64,000 nt of DNA from Ctena decussata (Eukaryota; Mollusca; Bivalvia; Lucinida; Lucinidae): NCBI GenBank assembly GCA_963989385.1, contig OZ022509.1:80548043-80612042 (forward strand), read 5' to 3'. Positions 12,848-24,393 of the stretch are shown here, piece by piece. Below the pieces are notes generated by a model that saw nothing but the letters and a program-made list of their open reading frames with translations, did not search any database and was not told where the DNA came from. Position numbers and translations under genes: made by a program. How positions within the stretch are numbered: the stretch's first letter is position 1; each line of letters starts with the position of its first letter.

Positions 12848-13800
12848 AGTTAAAGAATGTTTATGCAACAGGGTAAAAGCTAGCATTAAATTAATGGAGT
12901 TAATGGGGACTTAAGCTGGCATTAAGATTTAATGGACTTTTATGCAACCCAGCCCAGGTCCTTTCAGGCTGGGCAGATAAAAAATGGTCTCCTCTGTATC
13001 CAAATATATGCCAAAATTCACAGTAGAGTCCATTTTCAAGGTTGAACAATTTCAAATACACACACATGTCATGGTGGTAAAAATTCTAAATAATGGGACA
13101 CAAAAAATAATTACCATAACTGTCCTAAAATTGGAACAGTATGATTTTACAGTGTAGTAATGAGCCCAAAAAAGCAAATGCTATGGCAAATAGTGTAGAC
13201 CCTGATCAGACTGCTCCTGTCTGATCAGGGTTTGCACTATTTCCTCAGACCTTACTGTCCCAATATATAGAATTTTTATGGTATACTGTGAGTATGATAA
13301 AGGTATAACGGCTCTACAGATCAAATTTTGTTTACTGTCGTGTCAATGCACTTTTAATTTTGGACTAAACCTTGAAATAGGTTGAGCAGCTTGTCACGAA
13401 AAAAGTCGGCTCTTTCCGTATCAGTCAGAACACTTTTATATATAACCATTTAAAACGAATTTGATACATGTCAGTGTGGTCCAGAGGTTCAGTTTGTAGA
13501 CTATTAGGCTAAATACCTTGAGTCAGTGGTTCGAATCCTGTATTTCCCTTTTCTTTTTGCCCCCCCCCCCCCCCGCCGCCCCCCCCCCCCCCCCCGCCTC
13601 CTCGCCCCATTTTTGCCTTTTTTGACTTATTCATTTTATTTTATTTTTGTCAATTTCATTTCATTTTAAGTTCTCCACTTCTAATAACGAATTCCCCTGT
13701 TCTTGTTTTACTACGAATAATGTGAAACTACACATAATAGCTAGGGTTTATACAATGCAAAGGGGTTTCTTGTAGCAAAACGAGAATTCACATGATGAAT
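12848..13800. other. Gene-free stretch with a small hairpin, a tRNA-like remnant and a poly-C tract
   Basis: A hairpin CCCTGATCAGAC/GTCTGATCAGGG sits near 13200-13229. A decayed tRNA-like segment with B-box GGTTCGAATCC lies near 13480-13545. Poly-C with a few G interruptions spans 13560-13595. No coding sequence is supported. Confidence 0.45.
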
Positions 13801-13807
13801 GGATGAA

Positions 13808-14010
13808 ATGGCGGCTTAACGTCTATTCAACAATATTTTAGTCATACCAGGACGATTCAAGGGTGATTGTGGAAGACTATGTGCAATAAAGCACCGGTTA
13901 GGTTTAAACAGAGCCTTGTCTGCCATCTGGACTCGACCCAATGATATAAAGTCGGGAGCGCTAACAACTTTGCTACACGGACGCTCCAACATCAAGTGCA
14001 ACTCCAAAAA
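13808..14010 (-). mobile_element. tRNA-derived SINE, conserved-core family (copy 1)
   Basis: Read on the minus strand, the tRNA-like head (GACTCGACCC region) is followed by a central block containing CCTGGTATGACTAAAATATT and an end near GTTAAGCC. The same core (CTGATATGACTGAAATATTG type) occurs at 31965-32145, 36218-36385 and 52034-52212. Confidence 0.7.
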
Positions 14011-14224
14011 TAACGCTCGATTGTGACAAAACCGAATCTCTGGGAAAGCACAAATTTTGTCATTTTGAGCAGCGGGATTGGTTGCGGTCCTGCCAGGGCG
14101 TCCAACTAATTTGAATAATAGTAGGGCAAGGGCCTACTGTACTTGCAGTAGGTGCGGGTGGGGTTGTTTGGATATTTTTCTCTTGCCTATCACATCTCTT
14201 TTCTTTCTCCCTCTCTCTGGCAGA

Positions 14225-14823
14225 CGCCTCTGGCCCCCTTTTTGGATTTACATCTATCTATTTCCAACGGTTTTGTATCTTCTAAAATTTATGATAAACG
14301 TGATGAATTTGACTTTGATATAGTTAATTTTCCATTTTTGGATGGTGACGTTCCACGTCGTCCCTCTTATGGAGTGTATATTTCTCAACTTATAAGATTT
14401 GCTAGAGTGTGTAGTCATGTAGATGACTTTAATGCTCGTAATAAATGTTTAACTGCTAAACTTCTTCAACAGGGCTATCGGTATCATAAGCTTAGAAAGG
14501 CTTTTTCTAAATTCTATCGCAGACACCATGAATTGGTTTCAAAATTTGATGTCGGATTAAAATTTCTTTTACACCAAGGCCTATCGGAACCAGAATTTTA
14601 TGGTGACTTAGTATACAAATTCAAAAAGATTAAGGGTAGGACTGATTTTTCTGATCAATTCCGAAAAATAATAATACGTCACAAACGTATTGGCTATAAT
14701 TTAAATGTTATGCGACAGTCTGCATGCTTAGTGATTAACCCAATCACGGTTGATAACTTTGCTGCACTCTTTAATTGCACACCGGGGGATCGGTCGTCAG
14801 ACTCTATGATGGCCTCGACCTAA
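14225..14823 (+). pseudogene. C-terminal reverse-transcriptase fragment of a retroelement, possibly Penelope-like
   Basis: An open frame of about 200 residues ends at the TAA at 14821. It reads PFLDLHLSISNG, then KIYDKRDEFDF, VNFPFLDGDVPRRPSYGVY and SQLIRFARVCSHV, then basic HKLRKAFSKFYRRH. The order F-L-D..., K-x-Y-D-K..., P.S..., R-x-x-R-x-C-S recalls the thumb region of Penelope-like and related reverse transcriptases. The catalytic fingers and palm are absent, so this is a 5'-truncated copy. The upstream part of the open frame (14152-14224) looks non-homologous and is not included. The frame itself is undamaged, implying a fairly recent insertion. Confidence 0.65.
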
Positions 14824-15092
14824 AGCTATATATTTTAGTTGGTTGGGACCGGAGCCTTTTTGTCTGTTGCTTGGTCCACCGGGGCTCAACTGGTGACCTT
14901 CTTTTGCTTCAGATTTCCAGTGGGGTTGTTTGGCAGGACAGGGATCTCCACCTGTCAGACGGCCCGTTGTATCTGTTGAGTCCTCGTCTTTGCTTCTTCA
15001 TGGTGTTGAAATTTGATTTATGTGTTTACCGTGATGATTTATTGACGAGTTAGAGGGTTATCATGCGAACCGAACAACCAACTAAATGTTTT

Positions 15093-15455
15093 GTGCCGCT
15101 TCGGAGGCTGAGGGTGAGGTTGGGCCTGTAAAATCGATTTAAGCCCCCCAGTAATTCATTACTGACCGTTCCAAGGCGGTAGTTCTGTTGTGGTTCTCTG
15201 TTGCCTGTTTTTGGTGTCGGGGTTTCTGTGGTGTTTTACCTTATGTATGTTCATATTATTTTTGGTTCGGTTTGGGTTGCTGAGTGGCCACCTTTTGGGA
15301 ACAAGCTGCTCACTCGGTTGGCCATATGTTCTCTGTATCTTGATTATTTGTAATCTTAGTTGTTTCCAACTATGGTTTGAGGGCTGGATTTGGATTTTGA
15401 TTGTTTCAGTTCCTGGTCTTTGCATACTTTTTACTTTCAATATAGACTGAAATAC
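15093..15455 (+). repeat. 3' untranslated segment of the same retroelement; inverted copy at 38684-39035
   Basis: From GAGGGTGAGGTTGGGCCTGT to about 15440 this matches the reverse complement of 38684-39035 at high identity. A 40-base scrap (CAGTAAT...GACCGTTCCAAGGCGGT) also occurs at 49893-49933. It directly follows the reverse-transcriptase frame, so it is best read as the element's 3' region. Confidence 0.8.
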
Positions 15456-16014
15456 TGTCCAAACGAGTCGAAACCCCCCCCAAAACCCAACCAACCAACA
15501 TTTTGAGCTGAATTTTCTGCTTTGTCTAATCAGCAATATCCTGGTCAGTCTGCAGGCTGCGTTGAGGTTATGCTTTGCTCTTTCTCTGTTGGACAGGCAA
15601 GTTCATGAGTCTTCAAAAAGAGACTTTTTAAACAGATTGATTGTGCATGACTTTGCCAGACAAAACAGCACGAAAGAGTACCTTAATCTACATGACAGGC
15701 AATCGTCTTGATGAGTTCCTTGATGAGTCAGTACGTGATGGCTCACAGGATCGGTCTTTTGGCTCCTTTTGTGTGTGTGGTGGCGTACCACGAGTTTCTT
15801 CGATCGGATTGCTTCCCTGCTGAGTTGAGCATGTGATAGACTGTATATATCTCTCAGTAAATTTTATAATGATGATGCTTGTAAATAAGTACTGCTGTGA
15901 TAAGTCTCTTATAATTCTATATTGAATGGCTTGGTGTATTTTTATTTTGTAACATGTATATATGTATGTGATGTTGTACACCAGTATGAGACTCTAATAA
16001 ACTAATAAACTATC
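15456..16014 (+). other. Probable retroelement tail or 3' end with AATAAA-type terminus
   Basis: A stretch of roughly 420 bases ends in CTCTAATAAACTAATAAAC at about 15990-16010, which looks like a polyadenylation signal region. It may be the end of the element starting at 14.2 kb or a separate retroposed sequence. No supported protein. Confidence 0.35.
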
Positions 16015-16667
16015 GTCCAGCCACAATAAGAGTTCAACAGTTTTTGATTCAATTCTCGTAGAAGATTCGCCACGCGTTATCCCAACTTTGTCCGAAATGT
16101 AGGAGGAACGGAAAAAATGATAACAAATATATGAACACCTCTATGTATCATTTGAGTATACGACCAGGGCAACGACACAGTAGCTCGATAGAATAAATTG
16201 CTCAATGCCAATGAGACCCATAAACAGTTAAAAATCTTCCCACGATATGCTATTTCGGGAAAAAATACACATCCACCGCCCCTGCTGCTGGAAAAAAAAA
16301 GAAAAGAAAAAAAAAAAAAATGACCCAACGGTATGCCCATGCAAAACTTATTTTACACTCGTAGTGTTTATTGCTTTACCCACTTCGCCACAGCGGACAA
16401 TGTATTTTTTGGCATTATTACTCAAGTTATACCATGCTCTCTACTGACGGATAATGACGAGTGCATTCGGGTATATTACGGAGAAAGGCGGACGGTTGTT
16501 TTGCTACAGATATAGTCGTGATTACCCATTTACGAGGTTCGAATGGAATCGGCGACCTTTTGACACGACAGGCTAGAAATTTTATTTATACCTGTATTTA
16601 ATTAATGCATGCAGTGTACATGCACCACACAAGGTCAGACATTTGAGAAAAAGTGACTGTTTTCATC
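16015..16667. other. Gene-free stretch
   Basis: No supported gene. An A-rich run lies at about 16290-16320. Short frames here have no recognisable protein character. Confidence 0.4.
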
Positions 16668-16958
16668 TGGTCTACCTTACAAATTTGAGAAAGTAGGACG
16701 CTTTTTTTAATGTATCAAAGAAACTTCAGAGCTATGTATATGTTCAAGAGTGAAGTAAATTTTCTAGATTTATGCGCACAAAATTACCCTTTGATTTTTC
16801 CATATAAAACACTCTTTTTAACAGCATGTCCCTCCTTTCTGTATTCTAAACTGTAGAAAACGAAAAAAATGTCAAGAAACTTTCAGGGCTGTACGTTACT
16901 TTTTTATGGTTTTATGCAGATTTTTTGTATTTACCACAAATCACCATCATAAACAAGG
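16668..16958. repeat. Dispersed repeat, direct partner at 43184-43460
   Basis: Shared text includes AAAATTACCCTTTGAT, GTATTCTAAACTGTAGA and TTTTTTGTATTTACCACAAA in the same order and strand at both sites. The two copies have diverged by many substitutions. Unclassified. Confidence 0.75.
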
Positions 16959-18001
16959 TGCCATCTTACTGAATGCACTCGGCGGGGGCGTCCGATCCCT
17001 ATGCACATATTTCTAGTTCGGTTTACAATTATGGCGCCAATGAGTTTACGGCGTTATGGTGTTCGTGGTGTCATCATGACGTCGTGATTTTTCTGTGATT
17101 ATTTTTAACATAAAGGAACACATCAATCTGGCATACTGATGGTAATAGGAAATTTGGCAAGAAGACGAAGGAGAAAATCCTGATGAAGGGAGGGAGTCGA
17201 GGTGGGGTGGGACGGGGTAATTTGGTTGCAAACGGTTCTGAAATCAGTACTGTTTATTATATTTGCAATCCCTTAGTATTTGTATTATTAAATTTGGATA
17301 CAGAAGTCTGTACCTGGTATCTACATTTGGATAATTCCGATTTACTTACCTGTTCTGGAATGATTAAAGTACCTGTCGACCGAGAATTATTGCAAATGAT
17401 ACTTCTGTTAATGACCGTTGACCAAGCTGATAATACTGCCGATCGCCGCGGTCGACAGACATTTTTGTATGTATGATAACTTATTGGCTCGGTACCATCA
17501 CAGGTAGGGAAATCGGTATAACCGTCGTGATTTTTCTCCCCCGAACATTTTGAGCCGCTACTTCGTTTATCAAATCGCACAACAATTATTCGCATCATTC
17601 TGTTTTATTATTATTTTGCAGAATGTAGTTTAGTTTCAGTGCCACGGGCCACCTATTTTGTCTGTGTGATTTGGTTTCATACTTTTATTGCAATGCAGTT
17701 GAATGGATAAATATCATATTTTCTTTCTTCAAAACAGTATCTAGAGTCATTATTTATCGTTCAAAATATGCTTTTGAAAAAAATGTTGTTTTCGTTGACG
17801 TAAGGTAAGGAAATTTCGACGTCGCTTTTAGCGCCAGTAACGTGACATTACGTCGCGCCTATAAAGCAACGTAACGTCGCGCCAATTAAGAGAACCGGTC
17901 AAAAACTCGCAAGTGCGTTTTAGACATTTCAATTCGTGTCCGATTCATTTCGTTTTAAATGACAGTAAAAGACGGACCAAGTATGCAATACATAAATAAT
18001 T
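16959..18001. other. Gene-free stretch
   Basis: No supported gene. Contains several ACGTCGCG/GACGTC-like words (17060-17090, 17810-17890). A 16-base block GCCACGGGCCACCTAT at about 17641 reappears inverted at about 22926. Confidence 0.35.
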
Positions 18002-18223
18002 TGAGCCACGACTTGAGAAAACAAAACAAAGTGGTTGTGCGCCCAGCGTAGACTCAGATCAGTCTGATCAGAGTCTTCGCTGTCCGCATGGAGCTAGCTA
18101 AAGCCCTTAGCTACCATTTTAGCGCTTAGCTTAGCGTCTGATCAGACTTGGAGGATGCCCAGGCTGATCTGAGTCTTCACTGGGCGCACACTCACTTTGT
18201 TGGTTTTGTCGTGTCGCGGCTCA
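18002..18223. mobile_element. Foldback element, TGAGCCGCG family (copy 1)
   Basis: Ends TGAGCCACG and CGCGGCTCA. Both arms carry the family blocks (AAGTGGTTGTGCGCCCAGCG, AGACTCAGATCAG, CTGATCAGAGTCTTCGCTG) in inverted order. The element is nearly palindromic throughout and non-coding. Confidence 0.9.
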
Positions 18224-18418
18224 TTTTATTTCTACATCATTGTAAGTTATTTATTTGTTTTTCTGGTTTGAATGTAGGCTGGTTTTGATCCCATATTTGT
18301 CAAATTGGCGGTTCGGCTTTTGATATACATGTACCCTTTGGTTTTTTCCGTGTGTTGCTTCAATTTTATAAGTTTTGGGCTCAAATTCTTCGAGAATATA
18401 TCATTATTGAACCGCATC

Positions 18419-18550
18419 GTCTGATCAGAGTCTTCGCTGTGCGCTGACTGGACAGCTAAGGACCTCAGCGTTTTCCGTGCGAATAGCGAAGACTCTGATC
18501 AGTCAGGGCGAATGTCCAAGCTGACCTCAGTCTGAGCTGGAGGCAAATGC
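18419..18550. mobile_element. Foldback element, TGAGCCGCG family (partial copy)
   Basis: Retains CTGATCAGAGTCTTCGCTG and its inverse AGCGAAGACTCTGATCAG around a short spacer, but the terminal blocks are lost or decayed. Confidence 0.75.
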
Positions 18551-18990
18551 CACGTTGTTGTAATAATAATAACTTTATTTCAAGAGGATAACATATTTGG
18601 TACAGATGCCAGTCTAACATATGATCCTCAATCTACAAAAGCTGAAACGTTATCGAAATATGAGCGGACGTAAGTTACTATAGGTTCATATGACAATTAG
18701 CTAAATGCTGATAGAAGAGTTGCCGCCATAAAAGTAAGTAGCTGGACAAATTAAAGGCCCTGACTCGAGCGGAAAGGGCCAGGTCATAACCCTTTATATC
18801 CACAACATCCATCTCAATGATCTGATCAAGGGCCATATCTTGTGCGATGTTTCCGGTCATAACCCATTTACTTTATTCAAATAGTGATAATGAAAGCTGG
18901 ATGATGATGCGTTGTTTCCAGAGAGTATCTACCAGGGGAGTAGCTACCCCCTTCCCTACAAACACTATCGTTACTGAAGTATTAGTGTAG
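18551..18990. other. Gene-free stretch
   Basis: No supported gene. A short minus-strand frame here has no recognisable protein. Confidence 0.35.
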
Positions 18991-21345
18991 GGACGGCTGC
19001 CGCCAGAATCTATACCGTATTATTACCGTCGGGACCAATACCGACAGTATCTATACCGTAGCATCACCGTTGGGACCACTACCGACAGTATGTATACCGT
19101 AGTATCACCGTAAGGACCACTACCGACAGTATCATCAACGTAAGGACCACTGCCACACGTATCTATACCATATAGGTTATACCGTTGGGACCACTACCGA
19201 CAGTATACTCTAGTATCACCGTATGGACGACTACCGAAAGTAGCTATACCATAGTTTCATCGTGGGGACCACTGCCGACTGTAGCTATACCGCAGTATCA
19301 TTGTGGAAACCACTACCGGCAGTATCTATACCGTAGTATCGACGTGGAGACCACTACCGACAATATCTATACCGTAGTATCGACGTGGAGACCACTACCG
19401 ACAGTATCTATACCGCATCATCACCGTAGAGACCACTACCAACAGTATTTATACCGTAGTATCACCGTGGAGAGCACTACCAACAGTATCTATACCGACG
19501 TATCCCCGTGGAGACCACTATCGACAGTATCTTTACCTTAGTATCGTCGTGGAGACCACAACCGTCCGTATCTATACCGTAGTATCACCATGGGGACCAC
19601 TACCGACAATATCTACACCGTATTATCACCGTAGGGACCACACCCGACAGTATCTATACCGTAGTATCGACGTGGAGACCACTACCGACAGTATCTATAC
19701 CGTAGTATCACCGTGGAGACCACTATCGACAGTATCTATACCGTAGTATCGACGTGGAGACCACTACCGACAGTATCTATACCGTAGAATCACCGTGGAG
19801 ACCACTATCGACAGTATCTTTACCGTAGAATCACCGTGGAGACCACTACCGACAGTATCTATACCGTAGAATCACCGTGGAGACCACTACCGACAGTATC
19901 TATACCGTAGAGTCACCGTGCAGACCACTACCGACAGTATCTATACCGTAGAATCACGGTGGAGACCACTATCGACAGTATCTATACCGTAGAATCACCG
20001 TGGAGACCACTATCGACAGTACCTGTACCGTATTATTACCATGCAGACCACTATCGACAGTATTTATACCGTATAATCACCGTGAAGACCACTACAGACA
20101 GGATCTATACCGTATTATTCCCGTGGAGACCACTACCGACACTATCTATACCGTAGAGGCACCGTTAGGACCACTACCGACATTATCTAATCCCCTTTAA
20201 TCACCGTAGGGACCACTACCGACAATATCTAAACCGTCTTATCACCGTGGGGACCACAATCGATAGTATTTATACCGTTGTTTCACCGTGGGAACTACTA
20301 CCAACAGTATCTATACCGTAGTATCACCGTGGAGACCACTACCTTCTCTATCTATACCGTAGAGTCACCGTTGGTACCACTACCGACATTATCTATACCA
20401 TAGTATCACCATGGGGACCACTACTGACATTATCTATACCGTATTATCACCGTAGGGACCACAACCGACAGTATTTTTACCGTCTTATCACCGTGGGGAC
20501 CACTACCAACAGTATCTATACCGTTTTATCACCGTGGGGGGGGGGGCACTACCGACAGTATCTATACCGTAGAATCACCGTGGGGACCACAACCAACAGT
20601 ATCTATACCGTAGTATCACCATAAAGACCACTACCGGCAGTATCAATACCTTAGTATCACTGTAGAGACCACTACCGGCAGTATCTATACCTTAGTATCA
20701 CCGTAGAGACCACTACCGGAAGTATCTATACCTTAGTATCACCGTAGAGACCACTTCCGACAGTATCTTTACCTTAGTATCACCGTAGAGACAACTACCG
20801 GCAGTATCTTTACCTTAGTATCACCATGGAGACCACTACCGGCAGTATCTATACCTTAGTATCACCGTAGAGACCACTACCGGCAGTATCTATACCGTAG
20901 TATCACCGTAGAGACCACTACCGGCCGTATATATACGTTAGTATCACCGTGGAGACCACTACCGGCAGTATCTATACCGTAGTATCGCCGTAGAGACCAT
21001 TACCGGCAGTATCTATACCTTAGTATCACCGTGGAGACCACTCCGGCAGTATCTATACCTTAGTGTCACCGTAGGGACCACTACCGGCAGTATCTATACC
21101 GTTGTATCGCCGTAGGAACCACTACCGACAGCATCTAACTATCTCTACCGTGGTATCTCCGTGGACCACAACCGACAGTACTTATACCGTAATATCTCCG
21201 TGGGAACCACTACCGACACTATCTATACCGTTGTATTACACGGGGAACCACTACCGACAGTATCTACACTTAAGTATCACCGTAGGGACCACTGCCGACT
21301 GTATCTATACCGCAATATCACCGTTCGGACCACTACCGACAGTAA
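18991..21345. repeat. 41-bp minisatellite array, about 57 units
   Basis: The unit is 41 bp: it begins ACCACTACCGACAGTATCTA and continues TACCGTAGTATCACCGTGGAG. Sub-blocks share variants: CCGGCAGTATC with CCTTAGTATC dominates 20630-21090, and CCGACAGTATC dominates 19300-20000, showing local homogenisation. Because 41 is not a multiple of 3, frames through it are cyclic artefacts. Confidence 0.95.
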
Positions 21346-22479
21346 AATGGAGAGGAAATTACAAACCTATTGCCTTATAAGGTTGACGGTAAAAATCAAA
21401 TAGAAATGAACGATAGGAGCCGCCGTTCTCTGTAGCATATGGTGAACACCAGCGTCGCTACGAAGTCTCTGAACTCGTTGTTGTTCCGGATCTCAACCAT
21501 ACGCTGGACATTTTGGATTACGCGCACCTTGGGCATAAAACACGCGCACCGTGTGACGTCGGTATCTGACGAGGTGACGTCGATGTCGTACGAACGTGAA
21601 AAGAGCGAAATACAGCCACTTTTCAGCAGGACATTATACTTACATAGAAAATAATCTGTTCTATCTATTTATCTGTCTATTTGGAAAACACAGAATGTGT
21701 TGCTATAATCATATAATGATCTTCAGATTTCTCATATTCTTCATTGATTTAGTCTATATGGGTGTAATATAGGAATATTTTTCTTGATTTGTGTTGTGTG
21801 GTAGGGATTGATTCCGCATCCCAACACCTTTTTTCGCTAGTGATAAAACAGTTTAGTAGTCACCTGAATTACAGAAGAAATTATGATTATACCCGTACCC
21901 ATCGGGTACCAATTCTGAAGTTGCTCGTACCTTCTCGATGATAAGATGATCCCTTGTACATGTGGTGTGAAAAAAGTCTGCTTGCAGGCTTGAGGCAAGA
22001 AAAATATAAAACAATATAACTTCCTATAAGAAATCATAACCTACCATTTCTCTCGTCCGCTTCGGCTCAACATCACGTTTTAGCTTCTTGATGTTGACAT
22101 GCGCTGCGACGGTTTACGTTTCATGTCAGCAAAACTGTGGTATCATCTTTTGGTTTGATACTGTTTCAGTTGTTTTCTGTGTGTTGCTCTATATTGGTAC
22201 TCACCCAAATTTCAATCTGTTTTTCTTCGATTTTGAATTATTCTCAAGTTCAAGTCGCTCAAACATATACAGAAGCGGTCAAAAAATATGGAAAAGTAGT
22301 CGAGTTTACTGTAACGAATATTTCGGTTGGTATGCCGATGTCATAAACTAAAAAGGTCTTTACGTCATAAAAAAAAGAATGAAAGAAAAATATTTTTCAA
22401 GTGTACATTTATAGAATTTTAATTACAATCTTATAAGCTGGAACAAGCATTCCCAATTTTAAAAAGCGAACAATAATTG
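21346..22479. other. Gene-free stretch
   Basis: No supported gene. A frame at 22240-22350 containing VQVAQTYTEAVKKYGKVVEF has some protein-like composition but no recognisable homology, and ends in a stop. Confidence 0.3.
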
Positions 22480-22683
22480 CGCCGCACCGTGACAAAACCA
22501 ACAATGTGGTATTTGCGCCCAGTTTGATCAGAGTCGTCGCTGTTAGCACGGAGAAAGCATAGGTCCTTAGCTACCCAGTGAGAGCAAGCGAACACTCTGA
22601 TCAGACTGGGCTGATGCCAAGGCTGATCGGAGTCTTCGCTGGGCGCAAATGCCACATGGATGGTTTTGTCACGGTGTGACTCA
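22480..22683. mobile_element. Foldback element, TGAGCCGCG family (diverged copy)
   Basis: Contains GACAAAACCAACAATGTGG on the left and its inverted equivalent on the right, around the family core AGACTGGGC and GGAGTCTTCGCTGGGCGCAA. The ends are more diverged than in other copies. Confidence 0.8.
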
Positions 22684-22999
22684 ATTATTACATAAACAAA
22701 TAGCTTTTATAAACTGAAAGAGCCTGTGTGCAGCCTCAAATTTATGTCTGACGGATAGTTTACTGAAAGACGTTGGAACTAATGAAACTAAGCAAAACAG
22801 TCACTTAGAAATAATTTGAAACGACTCTCGGCGTTAGTGCCGTCATTTCGACGTTATAATGGCGCCATTTGTCTGTGACGTTATAAACAACAAACGTAAA
22901 ATAGTCCAGCTCAGCATCATAGGTGGCCCGTGGCATAGAACTCGTTAAACTTAAACATTACAGAATCCTTTTAAGTCTCTTTTGAAAACATATTAATTT

Positions 23000-23106
23000 C
23001 TTGCACACCGGATAAGGATATCCGCGTGCGTCCCCTGTACCTACAAATCTTTTCTTGCACACCGGATAAGGATATCCGCATGCTTCCCCTGTACTTACAA
23101 ATCTTA
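23000..23106 (+). repeat. Two-copy tandem repeat, 54-bp unit
   Basis: The unit starts CTTGCACACCGGATAAGGAT and is repeated at 23000 and 23054 with few differences. Confidence 0.85.
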
Positions 23107-23550
23107 TCTCACCCATGTTATCTCACCCAGGACCGGATAAAAATCACGAGCGTTCAATGCATTGGTTGTAATGGAGGTCACGTATCTGCGTCGTCAAGTG
23201 ACGTTGGCGTTTTAGATGATTACGTCACGAAGACGGCAAAATGACGTCAGTTTATGCATGCCAGTCGTTGACGGAAAGAACCGAATGGCAATCGTTGGAA
23301 GCGGCGCCTTCTTTTAAAATCAAATTGAAACCTCTGAGGCACTAAAATTACGCTTTTTAACAAGTTTTATAGATAATACAAAACATGGTGTGCAAGAAAA
23401 AGAATCTATCATGGGTGTGTGGTGCGGCTAGAAAAATCCGTCACTCGGGATCACTGTTCGGCATCACTCGGCAAGCCTCGTGATGCCGAACAGTGACCCT
23501 CGTGACGGATTTTTCTATCCGCACCTCATACCCATGAAAGATACTTATAA
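23107..23550 (+). repeat. 444-bp tandem duplication, copy 1 (without SINE)
   Basis: Starts TCTCACCCATGTTATCTCAC and ends CATGAAAGATACTTATAA. The last 150 bases form an inverted repeat (ATCATGGGTGTG...GATAGAAAAATCCGTCACTC and inverse). The unit carries TTACGTCACGA and ATGACGTCAG words. It is immediately followed by copy 2 and serves as an empty-site reference for the SINE in that copy. Confidence 0.85.
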
Positions 23551-24318
23551 TCTCACCCATGTTATCTCACCCAGGACCGGATAAAAATCACGAGCATTCA
23601 ATGCATTGGTTGTAATGGAGGTCACGTATCAGCGTCGTCAAGTGACGTTGGCGTTTTAGATGATAACGTCACGAAAACGGCAAAATGACGTCAGTTAATG
23701 CATGCCAGACGTTGACGGAAAGAACCGAATGGGGATCGTTGAAAGCGGCGCCTTCTTTTAAAATCAAATAGAAACCTCTGAGGCACTAAAATTACGCTTT
23801 TTAACAAATTTTAAAGATAATGCAAAACGTGGTGTGCGTGAAGCGCGGTGGCCCAGTGGTTAGTGCACTTGACTCTGAAGTCAGAGGTCGTGGGTTCGAG
23901 CCTCACCAGAGGTGAAATCTTCCTATGTCCGAACGCGTTTTTCTAGCACCATTTGCAGGGATGATGCTAACAAGTGTGCCGTCCTTCGGATCGGGACGTT
24001 AACTGGAGGCCCCCTGTGCAGGGAGAGTCATCCCCTGTGCAGGTTAAAGATCCCTACTATAGCTACATGGCTATATGTAGGCTTTCATCCTGCAACACCG
24101 GAGTGTACATAAGTACACCGTCTGTGTCCCCTTCTGGGGTTAAGGCGTAAATGGAAAAAGGAAAAAAAGGAAAAGAAGAAAAAGTATCTATCATGGGTGT
24201 GAGGTGCGGATAGAAAAATCCATCACTCGGGATCACTGTTCGGCATCACGAGGCTTGCCGAGTGACCCTCATGACGGATTTTTCTATCCACACCTCATAC
24301 CCATGAAAGATACTTATA
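23551..24318 (+). repeat. Tandem duplication, copy 2 (with SINE insertion)
   Basis: Near-identical to 23107-23550 except for the SINE near 23838-24182, inserted between GTGGTGTGC and ATCTATCATGGG, which are almost adjacent in copy 1. Ends at GATACTTATA about 75 bp before the NLR exon. Confidence 0.85.
23838..24182 (+). mobile_element. tRNA-derived SINE with A-rich tail
   Basis: The head is tRNA-like: A-box region GTGGCCCAGTGGTTAGTGC and B-box GGGTTCGAGCC. The body contains GTCCTTCGGATCGGGACG and CCCCCTGTGCAGG, followed by an A/G-rich tail GGAAAAAAAGGAAAAG. The anticodon arm is imperfect, so this is not a functional tRNA gene. Confidence 0.9.
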
Positions 24319-24393
24319 GGGTCCATGAAACCTCTTCTTAGCAACGATCAGCTTTTTGCAAATGAATATTGTTTGTTTTCTTTTTATTTCTAG

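Noticed and set aside
14152..14224. Extension of the reverse-transcriptase frame to an upstream ATG
   Set aside because: Residues before PFLDLHL lack family character and look like translated flanking sequence.
15190..15450. Hydrophobic open frame suggesting a small membrane protein
   Set aside because: The same sequence recurs inverted at 38.7-39.0 kb as the 3' segment of a retroelement, and frames occur on both strands.
17183..17598. Overlapping frames on both strands as a gene
   Set aside because: Neither shows a known domain; both contain the GGTCGACAG-type word that recurs near 30.25 kb, so repeat sequence is more likely.
19185..20200. Open frames with repeated TT-D-S-I-Y-T-V motifs across the 41-bp array
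   Set aside because: They are translations of the minisatellite; the period is not a multiple of three and several frames on the same strand show the same motif shifted.
23843..23912. tRNA gene ahead of the NLR exon
   Set aside because: tRNA-like boxes head a 340-bp SINE with an A-rich tail.
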